The notes under the pieces were generated by a model that made no database searches, had not been told where the DNA came from, and saw only the letters and a list, made by a program, of their open reading frames with translations. A stretch of 64,000 nucleotides of DNA, taken from positions 62,001 to 126,000 of the forward strand of contig JAGTRJ010000014.1 of assembly GCA_018261755.1 (NCBI GenBank), in the 5' to 3' direction. Position numbers and translations under genes: made by a program. Within the stretch, counting starts at the first letter, position 1; every line of letters begins with the position of its first letter. The stretch comes from Burkholderiaceae bacterium. Lineage in GTDB: Bacteria; Pseudomonadota; Gammaproteobacteria; Burkholderiales; Burkholderiaceae_D. Shown here in pieces: positions 7,645 through 15,733 of this stretch.

Positions 7645-9108
7645 ATGAGCGCCTCTCCACGAATTCTGGTGGTCGATGACGAAGCCGATTTGCGCGAGCT
7701 GTTCGAAATTACGCTGGTGCGGATGGGGCTGGATGTCGATGTCGCCGATTGCGTTGCAGCGGCGCGAGTTCATCTGGCTAACCATGAGTATGGGCTGGTG
7801 ATAACCGACATGCGTCTGCCGGATGGCAACGGGATGGAACTGGTGCAGGAAATCGGTGCGCGCATGAACAGCACGCCCGTGGCCGTGATTACCGCGTTCG
7901 GCAGCGCGGACAACGCCGTGGCAGCGCTGAAGGCGGGCGCGTTCGATTACATTTCAAAGCCGGTAGCGCTCGATCAATTGCGCACAATGGTGAAGTCGGC
8001 ATTGCAGCTGAATGTTATGGGCGAAGCGAACGGTAAGGCGGCAAAACAGAAAAACCGGCGCGATGCGGCGGCGCATTCTGTGCTGATTGGCGAATCGGCC
8101 GCGATGCGGCATTTGCGCACGCAGATCGAACGGCTGGCGCGCAGTATGGCGCCGATTGCGATTACCGGAGAATCGGGCAGCGGCAAGGAACTGGCGGCGC
8201 GGGAAATACATGTACGCAGCCCGCGAGCGGACAAACCGTTTATTGCCGTGAATTGCGGCGCAATTCCCGAGAGCCTGATGGAAGCGGAATTTTTCGGCTA
8301 TCGCAAGGGCGCTTTTACCGGCGCGAATGAAGATCGTGATGGTTTTTTTCAGGCGGCACATGGCGGCACGCTTATGCTCGACGAGGTGGCCGATCTGCCG
8401 CTGGCGATGCAGGTCAAACTGTTGCGTGCGATTCAGGAGCGACGCGTGCGCAAGCTTGGTTCGACGACTGAAGATGCGCTCGATGTGCGCATCATCAGCG
8501 CCACGCACCAAAATCTGGCCGAGTGCGTGGCGCAAGGCAGGTTTCGGCAGGATCTGTTTTACCGTCTGAACGTCATTGGCTTGAATCTGCCGCCGTTGCG
8601 CGAACGGCGCGATGATATCGGCCTGCTGGCAGAAGTGATTCTGGCGCGCATGGCCGGGCAGGAGGAACCAGAAGTTCGCATGACGCCGAAGGCGCTCGAG
8701 GCATTGCGTGCGTACGATTTCCCGGGCAACGTGCGTGAACTGGAAAACATCCTCGAGCGCGCGCTGGCATTTGCCGATGATGGCGTGATCGATGTGGCCG
8801 ATCTGGCGCTCAATCCGTGCGCCGCTGCGGCGGAAGGCATCAGCGGCGATGTGCCGGAAGCGGAGGAGCCGCAGGAGCGTGCCGCAAACAGCGATGCGCA
8901 TTTCGAGCTGCGGCTGGAGCTGCCCGATTTGTCCCGGGGAATGCCATTGCCGCTGCCGGAATACCTGAATGCGGTCGAGCGCGAAATCATCGAACGTGCG
9001 CTGGCGCAAACGGGATTCAATCGCACGCAGGCGGCGCAATTGCTTGGCATCAGCTTTCGCCAGTTGCGTTACCAGATCCAGCGGCTGAACATTTGCGCGC
9101 CGGAGTGA
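7645..9108 (+). CDS. pilR: PilR-type sigma-54-dependent response regulator
   Basis: The 487-residue regulator has a receiver domain (residues 5-120, phospho-acceptor Asp near 55 in VITDMRLPDG), a sigma-54 AAA+ domain with Walker A GESGSGKE near 175-182 and the sigma-54 contact loop GAFTGA near 222, and a Fis-type helix-turn-helix at the C terminus (about 460-483). It should activate sigma-54 promoters such as that of the major pilin, which is not in this window. The ATG at 7645 is chosen over an in-frame ATG at 7606 because AAGGAA lies 8 bases ahead of it and the receiver domain begins directly after it. Confidence 0.9.
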   Translation: MSASPRILVVDDEADLRELFEITLVRMGLDVDVADCVAAARVHLANHEYGLVITDMRLPDGNGMELVQEIGARMNSTPVAVITAFGSADNAVAALKAGAFDYISKPVALDQLRTMVKSALQLNVMGEANGKAAKQKNRRDAAAHSVLIGESAAMRHLRTQIERLARSMAPIAITGESGSGKELAAREIHVRSPRADKPFIAVNCGAIPESLMEAEFFGYRKGAFTGANEDRDGFFQAAHGGTLMLDEVADLPLAMQVKLLRAIQERRVRKLGSTTEDALDVRIISATHQNLAECVAQGRFRQDLFYRLNVIGLNLPPLRERRDDIGLLAEVILARMAGQEEPEVRMTPKALEALRAYDFPGNVRELENILERALAFADDGVIDVADLALNPCAAAAEGISGDVPEAEEPQERAANSDAHFELRLELPDLSRGMPLPLPEYLNAVEREIIERALAQTGFNRTQAAQLLGISFRQLRYQIQRLNICAPE

Positions 9109-9113
9109 TGGAT

Positions 9114-9698
9114 ATGTCTGACAGCTGTTTTCTTATTGCCGACGATGGCTGGTGCGCCGCCGCGCAGCAGGTGCCTTCGCCGAACTGTGACGAACGTCCG
9201 GCAGGTGTCGCCATCGATTTGCTGCTGATTCATAATATCAGCCTGCCGCCGGGAGAGTTTGGCGGTAGTCAGGTTGCGGAGCTGTTCACCAACACCCTTG
9301 ATTGCGATGCGCATCCGTATTTCGAACGACTGCGTTCATTGCGGGTGTCGGCGCATTTTTTCATCCGGCGCGATGGCGAATTGCTGCAATTCGTGTCAGC
9401 GAATCAGCGAGCATGGCATGCCGGCGTGTCGCAGTTCGGTGCGCGTGAGCGCTGCAATGATTTTTCGATTGGAATTGAGCTCGAAGGAACTGATTTCGAG
9501 CCATTCAGTGATCGCCAGTATGAGGTGCTGGCAGGACTGACCGCGGCCTTGCAGCGGCGTTATCCTTTGATGGCGGTGACCGGCCATCAGCATGTGGCGC
9601 CGGCGCGCAAGACCGATCCGGGACCGTTCTTCGACTGGGTACGGTATCGCACGCGCCTGACGGCATTGCAGCCGGTCGCATTGCGTTTCCCAGTTTAG
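9114..9698 (+). CDS. ampD: 1,6-anhydro-N-acetylmuramyl-L-alanine amidase AmpD
   Basis: AmpD is a cytoplasmic zinc amidase that cleaves the peptide from anhydro-muropeptides during cell-wall recycling. The 194-residue protein shows the zinc-ligand regions: LLIHNIS near residue 40, HAGVS near 100, and TGHQHVAPARKTDPGP near 155-170 that supplies the last His and Asp. The middle segment FSIGIELEG is typical. ATG 9108 overlaps the pilR stop (TGATG), but I prefer ATG 9114, which has GGAG 8 bases upstream. Linkage of ampD to pilS/pilR is common in Burkholderiales and does not imply a shared function. Confidence 0.9.
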   Translation: MSDSCFLIADDGWCAAAQQVPSPNCDERPAGVAIDLLLIHNISLPPGEFGGSQVAELFTNTLDCDAHPYFERLRSLRVSAHFFIRRDGELLQFVSANQRAWHAGVSQFGARERCNDFSIGIELEGTDFEPFSDRQYEVLAGLTAALQRRYPLMAVTGHQHVAPARKTDPGPFFDWVRYRTRLTALQPVALRFPV

Positions 9699-9715
9699 AT
9701 TGGAGACGACGGGCG

Positions 9716-10018
9716 CTACGCCTGACCGAACGCCTGCCTGACTGCATCCGGCGTCAGGCGGGCGGTACGAATTTCCAGCAGTTTGCGCTTGCTGGTTGTG
9801 CCGTGCGTGATGCTGACTGCGCTTTTCGGCACGTCCAGCGTATCCGAGATGAAACGGATCAGCGCTTCATTCGCCTTGCCGTCAACCGGCGGCGCATTCA
9901 GCTTCAGTTTCAGCGCATCTTCGACCACGCCCAACACTTCGGTTTTTTTCGCGTTCGGCACGAGTTGTACCGCCAGCCGGATGCCAGCCGGAATGACTGA
10001 ACACCAGTCGCGGCTCAT
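9716..10018 (-). CDS. DUF167 / YggU-family protein
   Basis: The 100-residue protein matches the DUF167 (YggU) family: an N-terminal strand LAVQLVPNAKKTEVLG, the core LKLKLNAPPVDGKANEAL, and SITHGTTSKRKLLEI before the C terminus. The family function is not established; members usually sit beside yggT, as here. The start is ATG 10018, whose bases overlap the yggT stop codon (ATGA), so it is translationally coupled to yggT. It converges with ampD, with 17 bp between the stops. Confidence 0.87.
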   Translation of the reverse strand: MSRDWCSVIPAGIRLAVQLVPNAKKTEVLGVVEDALKLKLNAPPVDGKANEALIRFISDTLDVPKSAVSITHGTTSKRKLLEIRTARLTPDAVRQAFGQA

Positions 10019-10557
10019 GCAAGCGCAGCGATGCCGACGCTGAGCAGTTTCAGCGCAACACGCAGCAGAATCAGCGCGACCAGTACCGTCAGATCGATAC
10101 CGCCAAGCGGCGGGATGATACGGCGCAACGGTGCGAGCAGGGGAGTGTTCATCGCCTGGATGAATGGCGCCAGCGGCGCATGCGGATTGATCCAGCTGAA
10201 AATTGCTTCCAGCACCAGCAAGCCCATCAGGCCATAGATCACCCAGTTCGCCAGTTGCTGCAGCGACAGCAGCAGCACGAACTTGGCCGAAAAATAGGGT
10301 GTCGTCCATACGGCGGAGATGGCAGCGAGAACGGCCATCAGCATCGCGCCCAGCAGGCAAGGCCAGTCGAGACCGGCAAAGCCGGGGATGATGCGCCGTA
10401 GTGGCAGCACCAACCAGTTGGTGGCTTTCAGCGTGAACTTGACCAGCGAATCGGGTGGACGCACGCGAGCAACCTGGCTCCAGAAGCGTAGCAGGAAAAC
10501 GGCGGCCATCAGCGTGGCGGCAGTATCGATGGTCAGGTTGAGAAAATCAAGCAGCAA
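10015..10557 (-). CDS. yggT: YggT-family integral membrane protein
   Basis: The 180-residue protein has two YggT modules. Each contains a hydrophobic helix, a loop with PLRRIIPG or PLRRIIPP (near residues 58 and 145) and a second helix, giving about four to five membrane segments. The family is associated with osmotic tolerance and cation homeostasis, but its mechanism is unknown. I place the start at TTG 10557: AGGAG lies 6 bases upstream and the family N terminus begins exactly there. The in-frame ATG at 10680 would add about 40 non-conserved residues. It is followed by the coupled DUF167 gene. Confidence 0.85.
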   Translation of the reverse strand: MLLDFLNLTIDTAATLMAAVFLLRFWSQVARVRPPDSLVKFTLKATNWLVLPLRRIIPGFAGLDWPCLLGAMLMAVLAAISAVWTTPYFSAKFVLLLSLQQLANWVIYGLMGLLVLEAIFSWINPHAPLAPFIQAMNTPLLAPLRRIIPPLGGIDLTVLVALILLRVALKLLSVGIAALA

Positions 10558-10678
10558 TGCGTACTCCTGAAAATGCCTGGTTGTCTTTGGAAGGGTGGAT
10601 GGTAACGTCTTGCACGGGTCAACAGTTGCCGTGCCACATGCATGCATCTGCCGGCAAGATGCGCGAAACATATCGACC

Positions 10679-10716
10679 AAAAAAAGTCCGCTGGCAACTG
10701 ACGTTACGCAGCGGAC
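10679..10716 (-). terminator. Intrinsic terminator of the histone-H1-like gene
   Basis: GTCCGCTG at 10686-10693 pairs with CAGCGGAC at 10709-10716. Read on the minus strand the hairpin is followed by a run of seven T. It lies about 40 bp downstream of the stop of the repeat-rich gene at 10759-11661. Confidence 0.75.
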
Positions 10717-10758
10717 ATTGTGCCTGATCTTTCGCAGGCAACCAAGTCAGAGCCTGAA

Positions 10759-11661
10759 TCAGGGGCGCCTGGAAGTGGTTGGAAAAGGCCATGCGGCGGT
10801 CGGGCTCAGCGTGGTTTTTACTGCTGGCGTGGCTTCCTCTGCCGGTTTTTCTACGGCTGGCTTTGCTTCCACCGCTGGTTTTGCGACCACAGGTTTTGCC
10901 ACAGCTGCCTTTTTCGGCGCAGCAGGTTTCTTTACGGCTGGTTTGGCTGCCGGTTTGGCTGCGACTTTTTTCGCTACCGGTTTAGCGGCTGCGGGTTTAG
11001 CGGCTGGTTTGGCTGCCGGCTTGGCGGCGACTTTTTTCACTACCGGTTTGGCTGCTGCCTTTGCTGCCGGTTTTGCGGCGACTTTTTTCGCTACCGGTTT
11101 GGCTGCTGCCTTTGCTGCCGGTTTGGCCGCGGCTTTTTTCGCTACCGGTTTGGCTGCTGCCTTTGCTGCCGGTTTGGCCGCGGCTTTTTTCGCTACCGGT
11201 TTGGCTGCTGCCTTTGCTGCTGGCTTGGCGGCGACTTTTTTCGCTATCGGTTTGGCTGCTGCCTTTGCTGCCGGCTTGGCGGCGACTTTTTTCGCTACTG
11301 GTTTGGCTGCTGCCTTTGCTGCCGGTTTGGCGGCGACTTTCTTCGCTACCGGTTTGGCTGCTGCCTTTGCTGCCGGTTTGGCGGCGACTTTCTTCGCTAC
11401 CGGTTTGGCTGCTGCCTTTGCTGCCGGTTTGGCGGCGACTTTTTTCGCTACTGGTTTGGCTGCTGCCTTTGCTGCCGGTTTGGCGGCGACTTTCTTCGCT
11501 ACCGGTTTAGCGGCTGCTTTTGCTACCGGTTTGGCCGCGACTTTTTTCGCTACTGGTTTGGCTGCTGCCGGTTTGGCCGCGGCTTTCTTTACAGCCGGCT
11601 TGGCAGCGGTTGCCTTTTTCGCTGCTGGCTTGGCTGCTGCTGCAGGTTTCTTTGTTGCCAT
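10759..11661 (-). CDS. Histone-H1-like Lys/Ala/Pro-rich repeat protein (AlgP/PhaF-tail type)
   Basis: The 300-residue protein is almost entirely Ala, Lys, Pro and Val. Residues 35-221 are eleven units of 17 residues (KPVAKKVAAKPAAKAAA with small changes), and the C-terminal 60 residues are less basic and contain several Glu. Low-complexity basic proteins of this kind (AlgP, histone-H1-like tails, PhaF C termini) bind DNA non-specifically and condense chromatin in bacteria. A strong GAAGGAG site precedes the ATG at 11661. The complementary strand also stays open throughout because of the repeat. DNA binding is inferred from composition only. Confidence 0.82.
   Translation of the reverse strand: MATKKPAAAAKPAAKKATAAKPAVKKAAAKPAAAKPVAKKVAAKPVAKAAAKPVAKKVAAKPAAKAAAKPVAKKVAAKPAAKAAAKPVAKKVAAKPAAKAAAKPVAKKVAAKPAAKAAAKPVAKKVAAKPAAKAAAKPIAKKVAAKPAAKAAAKPVAKKAAAKPAAKAAAKPVAKKAAAKPAAKAAAKPVAKKVAAKPAAKAAAKPVVKKVAAKPAAKPAAKPAAAKPVAKKVAAKPAAKPAVKKPAAPKKAAVAKPVVAKPAVEAKPAVEKPAEEATPAVKTTLSPTAAWPFPTTSRRP
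10999..11559 (-). repeat. Eleven tandem 51-bp coding repeats
   Basis: A 51-bp unit, in frame with the H1-like gene, repeats eleven times without gaps. The inner nine units differ only by single-residue changes (Val to Ala or Ile) and by synonymous bases such as ttt/ttc. The outer two carry one or more replacements. Near-identity at DNA level indicates recent slippage or unequal recombination, so copy number is likely to differ between strains. Confidence 0.9.
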
Positions 11662-12314
11662 GGGTTTCTCCTTCGCATGAGATGAAACGCAGGTTGGATA
11701 TAAAATCCGTCAGCCCCATCGGGTGATGAGCCAGGCGGATTATTCATCGGCGCTGGCACATAGCCTGCACGAATGAATTCGGTTTTGTCTGGGGTGCTGG
11801 TGCACACATCCCGGACGTATTCAGCCTCGCGCTGTCATCGTGCCGGTTTCGTTCGTGTGATGCCGGCTGTCTGATACCTGTTGCTGCGCGGTTGCCGCTG
11901 AAACTTGTGCTGGCCGACCATAATGCGGCGGCCTGAATCCGATGGTTGCGCAACTGTTACGTTCACCGTGCATGCCTGCAGACTCGTGACGGCTGGTTGC
12001 GCAGAACTGTTTGTGCGGCAGACTTTGATCGTTGTTGGTTATCGCTGTCGCACTTTGCCTGCTTGTGCCGCATCTCATTTTCGCGGCGAAACTGAACCCA
12101 TTGTGTCAATAGTTTTCTTTGAGACATTGTATGCGCTGAACAACGATTATCCAATGCAACAATACATAAAAACAACGCTTTGATTCCATCTGCGCGTTTG
12201 CATCGGATGAAAAATGCGCGCGCCACTTTGCCGCAGTGTTTGCGCAAACCGTTTTCTCTGAACTTTAGCTGCCGGTAAAATCTGGTTGAACCATTCAACT
12301 GATCGATCATTTTC
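11662..12314. other. Gene-free spacer with no clear features
   Basis: The 653 bases between the divergent H1-like gene and the ABC exporter contain only short, unconvincing ORFs on both strands. I see no tRNA, hairpin with T-run or repeat. It must hold the two promoters. Around 12090-12180 the sequence becomes AT-rich, which may mark the exporter promoter region, but no clear -35/-10 pair stands out. Confidence 0.5.
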
Positions 12315-14132
12315 ATGCGACGTCGTTCCTATCTTCCATCGTCCGCTGATGGCGCCGAGCAGCGCAGCGGCTGGCGTACGCTGCAAACCTTCTGGCCCTA
12401 CCTGTGGGTTTACAAGTGGCGCGTGTTGCTGGCACTGCTGTTCATGATAGGTGCGAAACTGGCGGCAATGGGTGTGCCGCTGGTGCTGAAGGAATTGATT
12501 GATGCGATGTCGATCGGCAGCGGCGATTCGCATGCATTGCTGGTGCTGCCGCTTGGTGCGCTGCTGGCATATGGCGCGCTGCGGCTGATGACATCGATGT
12601 TCACCGAGCTGCGCGAAATCATGTTCGCGCGCGTCACGCAGCGCGCGTTGCGCACGGTATCGCTGCGCGTGTTCCGTCATCTGCATCAACTGTCGCTGCG
12701 CTTTCATCTGAACCGCCAGACCGGCGGCCTGACGCGCGATATCGAGCGTGGTTCGCGCGGCATGCTGTCGCTGATCTCCTACACTTTGTACAACATCCTG
12801 CCGACGCTGGTCGAAGTCGGGCTGGTGATTGCGTATCTGCTGTGGCGTTACGACATCTGGTTCGCGCTGATTACGTTGATCACGCTGGTGGTGTATGTCA
12901 GTTACACGATTCTGGTGACCGATTGGCGCACGCAATTCCGGCGCAGGATGAATGAACTCGATTCGGAAGCGAACACGCGCGCGATCGATTCGATTCTGAA
13001 TTATGAAACGGTCAAATATTTCGGCAACGAGAATTATGAGGCGGCGAAATATGACGATGGGCTGATGCGGCTGGAAGCAGCGGCGCTGCAGTCGCAGACG
13101 GCGCTGTCGGTGCTGAACGCCGGGCAGACGGTGATCGTCGCCATCGCCGTCACGCTGCTGCTGTGGCGCGCGACGCAAGGCGTGATCGACGGCGGGATGA
13201 CGCTGGGCGATCTGGTGTTGATCAATGCGCTGCTGATCCAGTTGTACATTCCGCTGAATTATCTGGGCGTGATTTATCGCGAAATACGGCAGAGCATGGC
13301 CGACATGGAGCGGCTATTCGGCTTGCTGACGCGGGAGCGGGAAATCACCGATGCGGCCGATGCGCAAGCGCTGCGGGTGGCGGGCGGCGAAGTCAGGTTT
13401 TCGCGGGTCGATTTCAGTTACGAACCAAACCGGCAGATTCTGTTTGGCGTCGATTTCACGATCCCGGCAGGCACGACCACCGCCGTGGTCGGCCATAGCG
13501 GTTCCGGCAAATCAACGCTGGCGCGGCTGCTGTTCCGCTTCTATGACGCGCAGGGCGGCAGCATCGCCATCGACGGGCAGGACGTGCGCCGCGTGACGCA
13601 GGAATCGCTGCGAGCGGCCATCGGCATCGTGCCGCAGGACACGGTGCTGTTCAACGACACCATCGAGTACAACATCGGCTACGGCCGTCCGGGCGCGACG
13701 CGAGCCGAAATCGAGGCAGCGGCGCGCGCGGCCTATATCCACGATTTCATCGCCAGCCTGCCGGACGGCTACGCGACCACCGTCGGCGAACGCGGGCTGA
13801 AATTGTCCGGCGGCGAAAAACAGCGGGTGGCGATTGCGCGCACGCTGCTGAAGGATCCGGCGATCCTGGTGTTCGATGAAGCGACCTCGGCGCTCGATTC
13901 GCAGGCCGAGCAGGCGATACAGGCGCAGCTGGCTGAAATCGCGCGCCATCGCACCACGCTGATGATTGCGCACCGTCTGTCGACCGTGGCCGATGCGGCG
14001 CAGATTCTGGTGCTCGATCAGGGCCGCATCGTCGAGCGCGGCACGCATGCCGAACTGATCGCGCGCAGCGGCGCGTATGCGCAGATGTGGGAATTGCAGC
14101 AGGCGCGGCATGATGCCGCGGATGGCCGCTAG
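12315..14132 (+). CDS. ATM1-type ABC transporter, fused permease and ATPase
   Basis: The 605-residue half-transporter has six membrane helices (about residues 35-310) followed by a nucleotide-binding domain with Walker A GHSGSGKST near 393, Q loop, signature LSGGE near 497 and Walker B ILVFDEATSALD near 516. The membrane part carries RAIDSILNYETVKYFGNE, a hallmark of the ATM1/HMT1 class that exports glutathione-linked compounds and heavy-metal conjugates in mitochondria and proteobacteria. It would act as a homodimer in the inner membrane. No other operon gene follows. The substrate is inferred from the class. Confidence 0.88.
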   Translation: MRRRSYLPSSADGAEQRSGWRTLQTFWPYLWVYKWRVLLALLFMIGAKLAAMGVPLVLKELIDAMSIGSGDSHALLVLPLGALLAYGALRLMTSMFTELREIMFARVTQRALRTVSLRVFRHLHQLSLRFHLNRQTGGLTRDIERGSRGMLSLISYTLYNILPTLVEVGLVIAYLLWRYDIWFALITLITLVVYVSYTILVTDWRTQFRRRMNELDSEANTRAIDSILNYETVKYFGNENYEAAKYDDGLMRLEAAALQSQTALSVLNAGQTVIVAIAVTLLLWRATQGVIDGGMTLGDLVLINALLIQLYIPLNYLGVIYREIRQSMADMERLFGLLTREREITDAADAQALRVAGGEVRFSRVDFSYEPNRQILFGVDFTIPAGTTTAVVGHSGSGKSTLARLLFRFYDAQGGSIAIDGQDVRRVTQESLRAAIGIVPQDTVLFNDTIEYNIGYGRPGATRAEIEAAARAAYIHDFIASLPDGYATTVGERGLKLSGGEKQRVAIARTLLKDPAILVFDEATSALDSQAEQAIQAQLAEIARHRTTLMIAHRLSTVADAAQILVLDQGRIVERGTHAELIARSGAYAQMWELQQARHDAADGR

Positions 14133-14248
14133 CGCGGCCTGTGTGTCTTCGATTGACGGCTGACCGGTTGCCCGTTGCTGGCGGCGCCTTGGGTCGTAGC
14201 CATCGCAAGCCCAAATAACTGACCAAAATTAATTTTCGGTCAGTAAGG

Positions 14249-14332
14249 AAGAAAAATATACTCCGGGTAGTATTTTGAAATCGCCAGTAAAATGGTGGCC
14301 CAGGCGGTTAATTTGGCAATATACCCCGCCAT
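14249..14332 (-). repeat. Dispersed 80-bp three-box element, copy B
   Basis: Read on the minus strand, the first GTAT begins at 14324, ATAC at 14273 and the second GTAT at 14261 (offsets 51, 12 and 63). The first box is GCGGGGTAT and CTGGC lies 14 bp before the ATAC. The copy sits between the convergent ABC exporter and aminotransferase genes, just beyond the aminotransferase terminator. Confidence 0.75.
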
Positions 14333-14338
14333 TTTAGC

Positions 14339-14373
14339 AAAAACCCCCCTGCGGGCTTGCGCCGGCAGGGGGG
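14339..14373 (-). terminator. Intrinsic terminator of the aminotransferase gene
   Basis: CCCCCCTGC at 14344-14352 pairs with GCAGGGGGG at 14365-14373. On the minus strand the stem is followed directly by TTTTTGCT. It is about 20 bp beyond the stop codon at 14392. Confidence 0.8.
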
Positions 14374-14391
14374 CGGGGGAACAGCTAATGC

Positions 14392-15651
14392 TTATTTCTT
14401 TTTGCCAACGGCGCTTTGGCGCATTTTCTGCGCTACCGCCGCGTGCTGCGTGGCATACGACTGGTGTGCCGCTGCTTCGGCTTCGCCAACTTTCACCGGC
14501 AGGCCCAGATCGGCCAGTACCGAACCGAGCGCGGACAGGCACAGCATCACGTTGGCCGACTGGGCGGAGTAGCCCATCAGGCCGATGCGCCATACCTTAC
14601 CAGCGAGCGGGCCCAAGCCAGCGCCGATTTCGAGGTTGAACTCGTTCAGCAGGCGCTGACGGACTTCAGCTTCGTTCTTCACGCCTTCCGGCACGTAGAT
14701 GGTATTGACTTGCGGCAGGCGGTTTTCTTCTTTCACCAGATAACGCATGCCCATCGATTCCAGACCTGCTTTCAGTGCCTGATAGTGGCGCTGATGACGC
14801 GCCCACGCATTCTCGATGCCTTCTTCCTTCAGCAGCAGCAGCGATTCATGCAGGCCAAACAGGCTGTTGATCGGCGCAGTGTGGTGATAGGTACGAACCG
14901 TATTGCCCCAATAATTCAGGATCAGGTTCAGATCCATGAACCAGCTTTGCACCTTGGTCTTGCGGTTCTTGACGAAATCGACTGCGCGTTCGGAGAACGT
15001 GATCGGCGACAGGCCCGGCGTGCACGACAGGCACTTCTGGCTGCCGGAGTAGACTGCGTCCAGATTCCATTCCTTGACCTTGATCGGCGAACCGCCAAGC
15101 GAGGTGACTGCATCGACGATGACCATCGCATCGTGCTTGTGCGCGACTTCGGCAATGGATTTTGCATCCGATGCGCAACCGGTCGAGGTTTCTGCGTGCA
15201 CGAAAGCGACCAGCTTGGCATCCGGGTTGGCCTTGAAGGCGTCGTCGATCTTGTTCGGATCGACCGGCGTACCCCACTCGTCTTCGACGATGATCGGGAT
15301 ACCGCCACAGCGCTCGACGTTTTCGATCATCCGGCCGCCAAAAACGCCGTTGCGACCGACAATAACCTTGTCGCCCGGCTCTACCAGGTTGACGAAACAG
15401 CTTTCCATGCCGACCGAACCAGGGCCGGATACCGGGAAGGTGAGCGCATAGTCCGTCTGGAACGCGTAGCGCAACAACGTCTTGAGCTCTTCCATCATTT
15501 CGACGAAGTACGGGTCAAAGTAGCCGATGACCGGCAAACTCATCGCCGCCAGGACGCGCGGATTGATGTTGGATGGGCCAGGCCCGAGCAGAACACGTTG
15601 CGGCGGGTGGAAGGAAGTGATTTTTTTACGGGGAGAAGCTGCTGCTGCCAT
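14392..15651 (-). CDS. Class V aminotransferase, alanine-glyoxylate (serine-glyoxylate) type
   Basis: This 419-residue PLP enzyme follows the alanine-glyoxylate aminotransferase family: an N-terminal LLGPGPSNINPRVL, GPGSVGMES near residue 77, HAETSTG near 152, the cofactor Asp in VIVDAVTSLGG near 180, and the PLP lysine K206 in YSGSQKCLSC. Such enzymes convert glyoxylate to glycine using alanine or serine as donor. In an oxalotroph this feeds oxalate-derived glyoxylate into amino-acid synthesis, consistent with fhs nearby. The C-terminal 40 residues are Ala/Gln-rich and basic. It is 82 bp downstream of the ketopantoate-reductase-like gene and probably co-transcribed. The donor amino acid is inferred. 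Confidence 0.88.
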   Translation of the reverse strand: MAAAASPRKKITSFHPPQRVLLGPGPSNINPRVLAAMSLPVIGYFDPYFVEMMEELKTLLRYAFQTDYALTFPVSGPGSVGMESCFVNLVEPGDKVIVGRNGVFGGRMIENVERCGGIPIIVEDEWGTPVDPNKIDDAFKANPDAKLVAFVHAETSTGCASDAKSIAEVAHKHDAMVIVDAVTSLGGSPIKVKEWNLDAVYSGSQKCLSCTPGLSPITFSERAVDFVKNRKTKVQSWFMDLNLILNYWGNTVRTYHHTAPINSLFGLHESLLLLKEEGIENAWARHQRHYQALKAGLESMGMRYLVKEENRLPQVNTIYVPEGVKNEAEVRQRLLNEFNLEIGAGLGPLAGKVWRIGLMGYSAQSANVMLCLSALGSVLADLGLPVKVGEAEAAAHQSYATQHAAVAQKMRQSAVGKKK

Positions 15652-15733
15652 GATGGGTCTCGTTGTGGTTGCTGATTCTGCTGCACCCTGCAGCTACCTG
15701 TACGGACGCTGCAGGATTGCGTTATTTTAAATA

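Noticed and set aside
10595-11685. Two long plus-strand ORFs of 361 and 321 residues across the Lys/Ala repeats
   Set aside because: They are the complement of the 51-bp coding repeats. Their products are monotonous Phe/Ala/Leu or Cys/Gly/Arg chains without a plausible start signal, while the minus frame has a strong ribosome-binding site, a sensible composition and a terminator.
14416-15675. A 419-residue plus-strand ORF opposite the aminotransferase
   Set aside because: It mirrors the aminotransferase codons; its product is Arg- and Asp-rich with no domain, and the minus frame contains the intact PLP lysine motif.
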